The position numbers and the translations under genes are program-made. A DNA stretch of 5,084 nt from Bacillota bacterium (lineage in GTDB: Bacteria > Bacillota > Clostridia > Christensenellales > SZUA-584), in assembly GCA_023436525.1 (NCBI GenBank), contig JAEZIW010000069.1, forward strand, positions 1 to 5,084. The letters run 5' to 3'. Under the pieces are notes generated by a model. It had not been told where the DNA came from and did not search any database. It saw only the letters and a list, made by a program, of their open reading frames with translations. Positions 1-4,950 of the stretch are shown piece after piece (position 1 is the first letter of the stretch; each line of letters starts with the position of its first letter).

Positions 1-509
1 TAATACCGTTTCACATCGATTGTAAAATACACACCGGGCAGGCTCAGTTCTCTGAGTTCGTCCGCCACACCATTGTCGACCTGGCGTTTCAGCCATACTT
101 CCGACTTTTTGCTGTCGGTTGCAAGCTTTAAAACATCATCGTAATTAAGCCCGAGCCTTTCGGCGAGCACCCGCGATATTTCCTGCGGATTGCCCTTCTT
201 CACCTCGGCGGGCCTCAGCACCACGGTTTGTGCGTTGGCACTCTGTGCGAGCACATTGCCTTTGCAATCAACGATACTGCCGCGTTTGGCGCTGACCACC
301 AGGTCTCTGGTTTGCTGAATGAGCGCCTTTTCCCGAAGCATGTCTCCCTGCACAAATATGATGAGCCCCATCTTCACGGCAATGGCCGTAAACAGCACGA
401 CGACCACTGTCATTAAAAACAGCAGCCTTTTTTTTGATTTCAGGGAGGTCTGCGTGCTTTTGCCGCCTTCCTTCCTGACTGTTTTTTTGTCACTTATTTT
501 CTTGGTCAT
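1..509 (-). CDS. Class B penicillin-binding protein (FtsI/PbpB/SpoVD type), N-terminal part, cut by window edge
   Basis: Reading the minus strand from ATG at 509-507 gives 169 codons with no stop, running off the left edge. Residues 1-28 are basic and cytoplasmic, about 29-53 are one hydrophobic anchor (LLFLMTVVVVLFTAIAVKMG), and residues 76-88 read RGSIVDCKGNVLA, matching the RGxIxDRxGxxLA signature that opens the PBP dimerisation domain of class B transpeptidases. The rest (about 95-169, including LPGVYFTIDVKRY) fits the domain that precedes the transpeptidase. The catalytic SxxK, SxN and KTG motifs would lie outside the window. Family members cross-link peptidoglycan outside the membrane during septation or spore cortex synthesis. 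The start overlaps the ftsL stop by one base (TGATG) and has no strong SD, so translation is probably coupled. FtsI-like and SpoVD-like members cannot be separated from this part. A cysteine (C82) sits where arginine is usual. Family call is firm; subtype is open. Confidence 0.9.
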   Translation of the reverse strand, partial: MTKKISDKKTVRKEGGKSTQTSLKSKKRLLFLMTVVVVLFTAIAVKMGLIIFVQGDMLREKALIQQTRDLVVSAKRGSIVDCKGNVLAQSANAQTVVLRPAEVKKGNPQEISRVLAERLGLNYDDVLKLATDSKKSEVWLKRQVDNGVADELRELSLPGVYFTIDVKRY

Positions 510-1021
510 CAGCCGCTCATATTCATTACTATCTTTTGATCCTGACGCGGATAAGCCATGTTCAGTTCGTTCTTCGCCTTGCTTTGGACGAGTTCCACAT
601 TGTCGCTAAGCTCCATCTGCAGTGAGACCTGATCAATTTGGGCATCCAGCGCTTCAATGTTTTCCTTGATCTCGTTGTTGCGCGCCCCAATGGTGCAGAT
701 CTCGGCGTAACGTGCAACCATCAGTGATAACGCACAGAACGCCACAAACACGACAAACAGTGTGGAAATCAGGCTCTTTCTTGACTGAACCCGCTCGCGT
801 TTTTGCGAGATCTCTTTGGCCTTTGCCGCCGCCTGTGCCTTGCTCTTTTTTTGGGGATCCACCTGAATCTTCTGAGCCGGGCGGGCTGCCGGGCGCGGCC
901 TTGCTTCATGCCTCGCAGGATCGGTATTAATATATGCGACATTTCCCTGCATCTTGACTACTCTTTTTCCTGCAGGGTATTGGGTTATTTCATAATCGTA
1001 TTTTCTTTGAGCTGACTGCAT
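509..1021 (-). CDS. ftsL: FtsL/DivIC-like cell division protein
   Basis: This 170-residue bitopic protein has a long basic, Ala/Pro/Lys-rich cytoplasmic tail (about 1-82), one membrane helix (about 84-104, ISTLFVVFVAFCALSLMVA) and an extracytoplasmic segment of coiled-coil character (about 113-142, NNEIKENIEALDAQIDQVSL). It ends with ELNMAYPRQDQKIVM, the usual short tail of FtsL/DivIC proteins. These proteins form a heterotrimer with DivIB/FtsQ and recruit and activate septal peptidoglycan synthesis. The frame stays open 51 codons further into rsmH. I chose ATG at 1021 because GGGAG (1032-1028) lies 6 nt upstream, overlapping the rsmH stop, and because the upstream translation is Cys/Arg-rich and unlike the family. 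The position between rsmH and a class B PBP is the classic ftsL locus. Sequence identity in this family is low, so the call rests on topology, tail motif and position. Confidence 0.85.
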   Translation of the reverse strand: MQSAQRKYDYEITQYPAGKRVVKMQGNVAYINTDPARHEARPRPAARPAQKIQVDPQKKSKAQAAAKAKEISQKRERVQSRKSLISTLFVVFVAFCALSLMVARYAEICTIGARNNEIKENIEALDAQIDQVSLQMELSDNVELVQSKAKNELNMAYPRQDQKIVMNMSG

Positions 1022-1031
1022 GCTGCACTCC

Positions 1032-1964
1032 CTATCCGCGCACCTCAAACACGCGCAGTTTGGCACTTCTTGACCGGTTGTTTTCCTCAACCTCTTGTGC
1101 CGACGGCAATATCGGTTTTTTGGTGACCACTTTTCCAAGCGATTGCTTGCCGCATACACAAACCGGAAACTCACTGGGGCATTCGCACGGGTTTTCGAAC
1201 CGCTTGAATTCCTGTTTCACAATTCGGTCTTCCAGGGAGTGAAAGGTAATCACGGCGATCCGGGCGCTTGGCTTCATGGCCTGCACGAAATGGAGCAGCG
1301 CTTTTTTTATTGCGTCTAATTCTCCGTTTACCTCTATCCTCAGCGCCTGAAATGTTCGGCGCGCGGGATGCGGGCCGTCTTTTCGTGCGCCGCTCGGAAC
1401 CGCCTTCTTAATGACCTCAACGAGATGCCCGGTGGTTTCAATGGGTTTGTCGCTTCGTTCCCTCACAATGAACGAAGCGATTCTTGCTGCCCATCTTTCC
1501 TCACCATAATCCCGCAATATCCGTTCAAGGTCCTGCTGCGAATAGCTATTGACGATATCCGCGGCACATGCCGAGTCTTCTCTGTTCATGCGCATATCAA
1601 GCCTTGACTCTGAATGATATGAAAACCCCCTGTTACATTGGTCCAGCTGGAACGACGAGACCCCCAGGTCAAGCACCGCTCCGTCTATTCCATTTATATC
1701 AAGCATACTCAGTATGTCTTTGATATCCCGAAAATCATTATGGACGTACACCGCTTCGTCCGTGTAATCTTTGAGGCGCTCCTTGGCCTGCTCAATCGCG
1801 TAGGTATCCTTGTCGATACCGATCAGCCGCCCGCCCGGTGTGATTCTTTTGAGAATCTCGAGAGAATGGCCGCCTCCGCCCAGCGTTCCGTCAACAACCG
1901 TCATGCCGGGGCGCAGATTCAGCGCATCCACCGTTTCGTGCAGCAGCACACTTGTATGAGCCAT
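1032..1964 (-). CDS. rsmH: 16S rRNA (cytosine(1402)-N(4))-methyltransferase RsmH
   Basis: RsmH (MraW) uses S-adenosylmethionine to methylate N4 of C1402 in the decoding centre of 16S rRNA. The 310-residue length is normal. Visible motifs are the N-terminal HTSVLLHETVDAL (3-15), the SAM-binding loop DGTLGGGGHS (25-34), the acidic GIDKD end of strand 2 (49-53), VLDLGVSSFQLD (97-108), RGFSY (112-116), LDMRM (122-126), HPARRTFQALRIEVNGEL (199-216) and FHSLEDR (241-247). Residues 260-271 carry four cysteines (C260, C262, C269, C271) in an insert known from Firmicutes homologues, which may bind a metal. The ATG lies 3 nt after the mraZ stop, and GGGG within the mraZ tail is the only SD-like site, so coupling to mraZ is likely. 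The ORF is intact with all expected motifs. Confidence 0.98.
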   Translation of the reverse strand: MAHTSVLLHETVDALNLRPGMTVVDGTLGGGGHSLEILKRITPGGRLIGIDKDTYAIEQAKERLKDYTDEAVYVHNDFRDIKDILSMLDINGIDGAVLDLGVSSFQLDQCNRGFSYHSESRLDMRMNREDSACAADIVNSYSQQDLERILRDYGEERWAARIASFIVRERSDKPIETTGHLVEVIKKAVPSGARKDGPHPARRTFQALRIEVNGELDAIKKALLHFVQAMKPSARIAVITFHSLEDRIVKQEFKRFENPCECPSEFPVCVCGKQSLGKVVTKKPILPSAQEVEENNRSRSAKLRVFEVRG

Positions 1965-1967
1965 GCC

Positions 1968-2402
1968 TTACACCCCATATGCCGCAAGCCCGGCTATCGC
2001 GTCGCTTCCGGCCACCTCGAGCATGTAGGCATCCCACTTCTCTTTGCCCCATATCTCGGCACGGTTCGACGCACCGATCATCACGACTTCCTTGTCGATG
2101 CCCGCTTCATCACGAAGCTGCTGCGGGATGAGGATACGCCCCTGCTTGTCAGGCTCGCACCGGCTCGCCCCCGAGAAGATCATGCGCACATAACACTGTG
2201 CTTTCGCGTCCGACTGCGGAATGGCATTGAGCTTCGCCGCAAATTTCTCCCACTCTTCCTCCGAGAAGGCACTTAGACAGTTTTGGTTGAGACGCGTAAT
2301 GTAAAAGGGTTCGCCAAGATCGGCTCTGAGCTTAGCCGGTACTGCGAGTCTGCCTTTTTCATCAACGCTATGGAAATAGCGCCCGATCAGCGATCCCTGC
2401 AC
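1968..2402 (-). CDS. mraZ: Transcriptional regulator MraZ
   Basis: MraZ is a DNA-binding repressor of its own dcw operon and forms ring-shaped oligomers with AbrB-like folds. The 144-residue protein has the two expected repeats, each with a DxxGR motif: DEKGRLAVPAKLR (14-26) and DKQGRILIPQQLR (85-97). The frame starts with GTG at 2402-2400. It is supported by GGAGG at 2414-2410, 7 nt upstream, and by alignment of LIGRYFHSVDEKGR with the usual family N-terminus, from which it differs by about three extra residues. It is the first gene of the leftward operon, 3 nt before rsmH. The MraZ boxes upstream (2483-2528) indicate autoregulation. Confidence 0.97.
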   Translation of the reverse strand: MQGSLIGRYFHSVDEKGRLAVPAKLRADLGEPFYITRLNQNCLSAFSEEEWEKFAAKLNAIPQSDAKAQCYVRMIFSGASRCEPDKQGRILIPQQLRDEAGIDKEVVMIGASNRAEIWGKEKWDAYMLEVAGSDAIAGLAAYGV

Positions 2403-2440
2403 TGTCTCTCCTCCGTCAGCCGCGATGCCTCGTCAGGCAT
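2387..2440 (-). CDS. Possible 17-codon leader ORF overlapping the mraZ start
   Basis: An ATG at 2440-2438 is preceded at 6 nt by GGAGG (2451-2447), within AGGAGGGG. It opens a frame of 17 residues, MPDEASRLTEERQCRDR, whose TGA (2389-2387) lies inside mraZ, so the two frames overlap by 16 nt in different registers. The SD and spacing are as good as those of mraZ. Its translation could place ribosomes over the mraZ SD and affect initiation there. It resembles no known attenuation peptide, and a chance ORF is quite possible. Confidence 0.3.
   Translation of the reverse strand: MPDEASRLTEERQCRDR
2410..2414 (-). promoter_or_regulatory. Ribosome binding site of mraZ
   Basis: GGAGG on the minus strand lies 7 nt before the GTG start. 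It decides the start, because there is no in-frame ATG near the expected N-terminus of mraZ. Confidence 0.8.
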
Positions 2441-2441
2441 C
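2424..2441 (-). promoter_or_regulatory. Hairpin in the mraZ 5' leader
   Basis: A perfect 7-bp stem, GATGCCT/AGGCATC with a 4-nt loop, lies 9 nt upstream of the mraZ SD and includes the ATG of the possible leader ORF. No U tract follows, so it is not an intrinsic terminator. It may affect initiation or RNA stability, but its role is inferred only from its position. Confidence 0.4.
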
Positions 2442-2482
2442 CGTCCCCTCCTGCCGGGCTTTAGGGTGTGGCGTCTACTTTT

Positions 2483-2528
2483 CACCACTTAGTGATTCTT
2501 TTTCACCATTCTTACCCACTATTCCCCA
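2483..2528 (-). promoter_or_regulatory. MraZ operator: four TGGKN boxes
   Basis: On the minus strand the boxes read TGGGG (2528-2524), TGGGT (2518-2514), TGGTG (2508-2504) and TGGTG (2487-2483). The first three are exactly 10 bp apart, the known spacing of MraZ boxes (TGGGN with 5-nt spacers). The fourth follows after 21 bp, about two helical turns. They lie 81-126 bp upstream of the mraZ start, where MraZ represses its own operon. Confidence 0.8.
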
Positions 2529-2603
2529 CATGCTTAAGATTATTCGGTATTGAGGCCGTAAATCCTTCTTGTTTTTGAGTATTGTTTCAATAAAATTTTA
2601 ATT

Positions 2604-2632
2604 ATTGTAGCGTGTTGTTTCGGGGCGCACAA
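2604..2632 (-). promoter_or_regulatory. Candidate sigma-A promoter for the mraZ operon
   Basis: On the minus strand TTGTGC (2632-2627) and TACAAT (2609-2604) are separated by 17 bp. The -10 matches the consensus in 5 of 6 positions; the -35 matches only in TTG. Transcription would begin near 2597, leaving a leader of about 195 nt with the MraZ boxes well inside the transcribed region. That is further downstream than usual, so a weaker promoter nearer the boxes cannot be excluded. Confidence 0.4.
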
Positions 2633-2643
2633 TATGTAGTAGA

Positions 2644-2672
2644 GAATGTATGTTTGCCCGAATGTACGTTTG
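2644..2672 (+). repeat. Tandem 13-mer pair, possible operator with LexA-like dyads
   Basis: GAATGTATGTTTG (2644-2656) and GAATGTACGTTTG (2660-2672) differ at one base and start 16 bp apart. Each has the layout GAAT-N4-GTTT. With its flanking C, the second copy differs from the Gram-positive LexA/DinR pattern CGAAC-N4-GTTYG at one position. The second copy overlaps the -35 of the rightward promoter, so a bound protein could block it. The deviating base is one of the conserved positions, so the regulator's identity is unproven. Confidence 0.45.
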
Positions 2673-2699
2673 TATAAATGGCGAAAACAGCTGTATAAT
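2670..2699 (+). promoter_or_regulatory. Candidate sigma-A promoter for the 2778-3440 gene
   Basis: A perfect TATAAT (2694-2699) lies 18 bp after a weak TTGTAT (2670-2675). Transcription would start near 2706, leaving a leader of about 72 nt. The -35 lies partly inside the tandem 13-mer repeat, as expected for a regulated promoter. Confidence 0.5.
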
Positions 2700-2763
2700 G
2701 CTGAATAATGCCGAGGCGCATTTTTGCTTGCGGTACGGGCAGGAAGCGTATAGAATTGGATTC

Positions 2764-2770
2764 GGGAGGG
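2764..2770 (+). promoter_or_regulatory. Ribosome binding site of the 2778-3440 gene
   Basis: GGGAGGG lies 7 nt before the ATG at 2778. It is strong and fixes that start. Confidence 0.8.
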
Positions 2771-2777
2771 ATTAACG

Positions 2778-3440
2778 ATGAAGAGAAACGAACTGTTTCG
2801 CGTTGGTGAAACGGCGGAAGATGAGGAATTCATCATAGGCGGTCAAGCGAAGAAGACCCCCATTAGCATAAAGATAAGGCTGGTGATCGGCATTGCGGCG
2901 GCTGTGCTGGTGCTTGCGCTGGCTGTGGTGCTGCCTTCGCTGCTCGAAGCGGTGGTTCCTCCTGCGGCCGGTCAGCCCTCCGAGGCCTCGTCAACACCCC
3001 CTTTAAATGCGGTGCCCGCATCAAACGAAGCCATGAGCGTGGGGGTTTACGCACCCGATTGGAAAGCCGCAACCTTACAGCCGAATGTCGCGATTCAGCT
3101 TAATGAGTACTCCCCCGCACAAAGCGATGTGCCGGGCTTGCCTTTTATAATTTCCGCAAACAGTGAAGAACTCGGCCAAGACAGCATCCGCATCGATGTG
3201 GACGCGGGAACGCTGATAACATGGGGCACGCCGGATTATTCCGTGAAGCAGCGCGGCAAAATGTATGTGCTGTCGTCCGGTGATACGATTTATTGGTCAC
3301 CGCTTGACGATACGGGCAAGCCGATACCAAAGTGCAGTATGACGGTGACGGCTTATGACAGCGCCAATCAGGCGTATGCGGTGAGCGTTATCATCAGCCA
3401 GACGGAAGATTTTAAGTATTCGGCCGAAATAAAAGAATAA
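2778..3440 (+). CDS. Hypothetical membrane-anchored extracytoplasmic protein
   Basis: I do not recognise this 220-residue protein. It has a charged cytoplasmic N-terminus (1-32), one hydrophobic helix (about 33-55, with AAAVLVLALAVVLPSLL), a Pro/Ser/Ala-rich linker (about 60-85) and an exported domain (about 86-220). The domain is rich in alternating hydrophobic and polar residues and Gly/Asp turns (for example SIRIDVDAGTLITWG, 136-150, and CSMTVTAYDS, 186-195), which suggests a small beta-sandwich. It has one cysteine, C186, and no sortase or lipobox signal. A positive cytoplasmic flank before the helix fits a single-pass N-in topology. It has its own promoter and SD, is transcribed divergently from the mraZ operon and ends at a hairpin, so it is probably monocistronic. 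A cell envelope role is possible but is inferred from location only. Confidence 0.85.
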   Translation: MKRNELFRVGETAEDEEFIIGGQAKKTPISIKIRLVIGIAAAVLVLALAVVLPSLLEAVVPPAAGQPSEASSTPPLNAVPASNEAMSVGVYAPDWKAATLQPNVAIQLNEYSPAQSDVPGLPFIISANSEELGQDSIRIDVDAGTLITWGTPDYSVKQRGKMYVLSSGDTIYWSPLDDTGKPIPKCSMTVTAYDSANQAYAVSVIISQTEDFKYSAEIKE

Positions 3441-3460
3441 CGGAGGGTTAATCCTCCGTT
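3439..3460 (+). terminator. Hairpin terminator after the 220-residue protein gene
   Basis: AACGGAGG (3439-3446) pairs perfectly with CCTCCGTT (3453-3460), giving 8 bp around GTTAAT, with a G-T pair possible at the top. The stem begins within the TAA stop. Only three Ts end the run (3459-3461), so it is a strong hairpin with a weak U tract. Confidence 0.6.
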
Positions 3461-3512
3461 TGACCGACTATATAAGCCGAATGATGTCATTGATATAAAA
3501 AGCAACTTTATC

Positions 3513-3602
3513 GGGCATCCTGAGGAGCGTAACGAGGACTACGAAGTGGACCAGGATCTGATGAGACAGATTCTTCACTTCACTACGCTCGTTCAGAATG
3601 AC
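3513..3602. repeat. Imperfect long inverted repeat, REP/MITE-like element
   Basis: The left arm (3513-3559) begins GGGCATCCTGAGGAGCG and ends AGGATCT. The right arm (3568-3602) runs from AGATTCTTCACTTC to CAGAATGACC. The reverse complement of the right arm starts GGTCATTCTGA, matching the left end with two mismatches, and both arms meet at a GATCT/AGAT core around an 8-nt centre. The wording (TCATTCTGA, ACGCTC, AGATTC) resembles interspersed repeats that I recall from many Clostridia and other genomes. It carries no transposase, so it would need to be moved in trans. Confidence 0.6.
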
Positions 3603-3760
3603 CACTTCAGTTACTTTTCGTTTACTGTGGTACGGTAGCGTATGCAGATTCCGAGCTTGTGGACTACAAAGTGAATCTGAATACCATGTGTAAAGCGCTT
3701 AGCCATGGGATTCCTCTTCCGCTCACGCTCCATCGGAATGACAAAAGCAGCTTTTTTTAA
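3602..3760 (+). pseudogene. Coding-like stretch without a start, possible gene remnant
   Basis: This frame stays open for 52 codons between TGA (3599-3601) and TAA (3758-3760). Its middle reads AYADSELVDYKVNLNTMCKAL, which has natural-looking composition and a helical pattern, while its last third is simply the translated repeat arm. There is no ATG or GTG with an SD at its beginning. It could be the debris of a gene broken by the repeats. No family is recognised and the call is weak. Confidence 0.2.
3707..3742. repeat. Second, related repeat arm
   Basis: GGGATTCCTCTTCCGCTCACG through TCGGAATGAC aligns along its full length with the right arm of the 3513-3602 element (shared GATTC, TC, CTTC, ACGCTC, GAATGAC), in the same orientation. 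It has no partner arm close by and looks like a diverged half element. Confidence 0.5.
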
Positions 3761-3789
3761 ACATCATGATCTCAAAAACCAGTTTCTGC

Positions 3790-3846
3790 AGGGCGCGATT
3801 TCCAAAGCGCACTGACGTAACAGGATCGTCAGGGAAGCCACGCCCT
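3790..3846. other. Nested hairpin downstream of the DUF3784 gene
   Basis: AGGGCG (3790-3795) pairs with CGCCCT (3841-3846), TTCC (3800-3803) with GGAA (3833-3836), and CTGACG (3812-3817) with CGTCAG (3827-3832), around a 9-nt loop. It begins 14 nt after the DUF3784 stop on the minus strand, where a terminator or 3' stability structure would lie. No U run follows the stem directly; the first on the minus strand is TTTTT about 15 nt on. Confidence 0.35.
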
Positions 3847-3860
3847 ATAACGCACCTCAA

Positions 3861-4184
3861 TTACTTCTGATTTTTAAACTTCGGGCTTACATTCACATAA
3901 ATCAGCCCGAACACCATCATCGCAAAAAACAGCACCCACGAGGCGGGAACGATGATGAGCGGCGCGACGTTAAGCCACGCAAATACTCCGCCCAGCAGCA
4001 GCATTGCCCCTCCCGTGATCAGCATCATACCGACAAAGCGCGTGAGCGCCTTCTCATTTACCTCGGCTTTTTTCTCCGGCGACGCCGTGTTGTACCCCGC
4101 GATGAGCCCGCTTAAATTAAACACACGGACGAGAATACCCAGCACAAGCAGCAATCCCCCCGCGAACAGATTGGATACTTCCAT
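3861..4184 (-). CDS. DUF3784 family small membrane protein
   Basis: This 107-residue protein has three predicted helices (about 5-22, 48-70 and 73-97). The loop between the first two reads LIAGYNTASPEKKAEVNEKAL (27-47), the GYNT...EK...E...L signature of the DUF3784 family, small Firmicutes membrane proteins of unknown function. Length is typical and the C-terminus is basic (PKFKNQK). The start at 4184 has GGGGG (4196-4192) 7 nt upstream. It lies downstream of DUF4956 on the same strand but behind a hairpin terminator, with only 23 nt between the terminator and the ATG. It is therefore either served by read-through or driven by a promoter inside or before the hairpin that I could not identify. 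Confidence 0.85.
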   Translation of the reverse strand: MEVSNLFAGGLLLVLGILVRVFNLSGLIAGYNTASPEKKAEVNEKALTRFVGMMLITGGAMLLLGGVFAWLNVAPLIIVPASWVLFFAMMVFGLIYVNVSPKFKNQK

Positions 4185-4207
4185 AACGGTTCCCCCTTCT
4201 TGACAAG

Positions 4208-4237
4208 AAGACCGCCTCCCGAGTGAGAGACGGCCTT
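4208..4237 (-). terminator. Hairpin terminator after the DUF4956 gene
   Basis: On the minus strand AAGGCCGTCTC pairs with GAGGCGGTCTT over 11 bp, including two G-U pairs, around an 8-nt loop. The same stem on the plus strand would have two A-C mismatches, so it is designed for leftward transcripts. The sequence after it is pyrimidine-rich (CTTGTC) with no clean U run. It may act as a partial terminator that lowers DUF3784 expression. Confidence 0.6.
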
Positions 4238-4266
4238 ATATTGATTAACTATGCAGTACCGAGGAT

Positions 4267-4938
4267 TTAAGAAACCACATCGCCCTTGTAGCTGATCAGC
4301 GACGCGTTATGCACGCCCGGGATTGCCGAGAAAGAATCAACCATGCCCGCTTCGCTCTCTCTCAAGTTCATCTCGATGGTCAGCTCAATCATGCCCTCCG
4401 AAACAATTTTTGATTTCAGCTTGCCCGAAGGCAGCTTGCGCAGCACCGTCTGCACCTCTTTCTTGCAGGCCTCGTCGAAACGCAGCACCAGCATGAACGG
4501 CAGGTTCTTCTTGGATTTGAACAGGTTCCAAACCAGCAGGAGCACACCGATAACCGCCGAACCAACAAGCGACGGCAGATAATACTGAGCGCCCAGCGTA
4601 ATGCCGCAGCCGATTGCCCAGAACATGAAGATTGTATCCATCGGATCCTTCACGGCTGTTCTGAAACGCACGATAGACAGCGCACCGACCATACCGAATG
4701 TGAGTGCAATATTGGACGCGACCACCATGATGATTAATGACGTCACCATTGACAACATTATCAAGGAAGTCCCGAAGCTCTTAACAAAAATCACACCGGA
4801 AAAAGTCAGCCGGTAGATTAAATAAACAAACAACCCGAGCACAAACGCCAGAGCCACTGTTATCAGTATGCCGACAAGCGTCACATCGCCCTGCATCTGA
4901 AACTTGTCCAAAAAACTTTGTTTGACTACATCAGTCAT
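4267..4938 (-). CDS. DUF4956 domain-containing membrane protein
   Basis: This 223-residue protein has hydrophobic segments at about 20-42, 54-78, 102-118 and 121-140. Between them lies the family signature GMVGALSIVRFRTAVKDPMDTI (82-103), with the conserved Arg-Phe-Arg and Lys-Asp-Pro. A soluble, probably cytoplasmic C-terminal domain follows (about 146-223), whose beta-alpha-beta pattern recalls ACT-like domains. DUF4956 genes are commonly next to VTC-domain genes, as here: the stop of the VTC gene overlaps the SD (GGAGG, 4951-4947) 8 nt before this ATG. An accessory or transport role for polyphosphate or a related product is plausible but unproven. The signature also faintly resembles the MgtC core, which is only an impression. 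The ORF is intact. Confidence 0.9.
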   Translation of the reverse strand: MTDVVKQSFLDKFQMQGDVTLVGILITVALAFVLGLFVYLIYRLTFSGVIFVKSFGTSLIMLSMVTSLIIMVVASNIALTFGMVGALSIVRFRTAVKDPMDTIFMFWAIGCGITLGAQYYLPSLVGSAVIGVLLLVWNLFKSKKNLPFMLVLRFDEACKKEVQTVLRKLPSGKLKSKIVSEGMIELTIEMNLRESEAGMVDSFSAIPGVHNASLISYKGDVVS

Positions 4939-4950
4939 TTTAAAATCCTC

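Larger units (their letters stand above)
3498..3754. repeat. 12-mers bordering the repeat block
   Basis: AAAAGCAACTTT (3498-3509) lies just left of the first element and AAAAGCAGCTTT (3743-3754) directly follows the second arm, with 11 of 12 bases identical in direct orientation. This is what a diverged target-site duplication around a composite insertion would look like. The words are short, A/T-rich and nearly self-complementary, so chance is possible. Confidence 0.3.
3461..3860. other. 400-bp non-coding interval with repeats
   Basis: No ORF here has both a start codon with an SD and a protein-like translation. The interval holds an imperfect inverted repeat, a second related arm, a pair of 12-mers bordering the block, a coding-like stretch without a start and a nested hairpin, each listed separately. 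It separates two convergent transcription units. Confidence 0.7.

Noticed and set aside
421..500. Runs of seven and eight A residues (minus strand) early in the PBP gene as a programmed frameshift site
   Set aside because: The frame is continuous through both runs, Lys-rich cytoplasmic tails naturally give A runs, and no shifted product makes sense.
1022..1174. N-terminal extension of the ftsL frame into rsmH (51 more codons)
   Set aside because: The translation is Cys/Arg-rich and unlike FtsL, it lies wholly within conserved rsmH sequence, and a good SD precedes the ATG at 1021.
1638..2276. Plus-strand open frame of 212 codons
   Set aside because: It is antisense to the intact rsmH and mraZ genes, spans their junction, has no SD and resembles no family.
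2692..2711. Short direct repeat ATAATGC...ATAATGC near the rightward -10
   Set aside because: Seven bases in A/T-rich promoter DNA are easily found by chance and show no further structure.
2540..2836. Minus-strand open frame of 98 codons in the divergent region
   Set aside because: It runs across both promoter candidates, the tandem repeat and the start of the 2778 gene; its composition is not protein-like.
3498..3760. CRISPR array
   Set aside because: The repeats are diverged palindromic arms at irregular distances, with no regular spacers and no cas genes.
3743..3760. Intrinsic terminator at AAAAGCAGC followed by seven T residues
   Set aside because: The only stem is AAAGC/GCTTT around a single base, which cannot form a loop.
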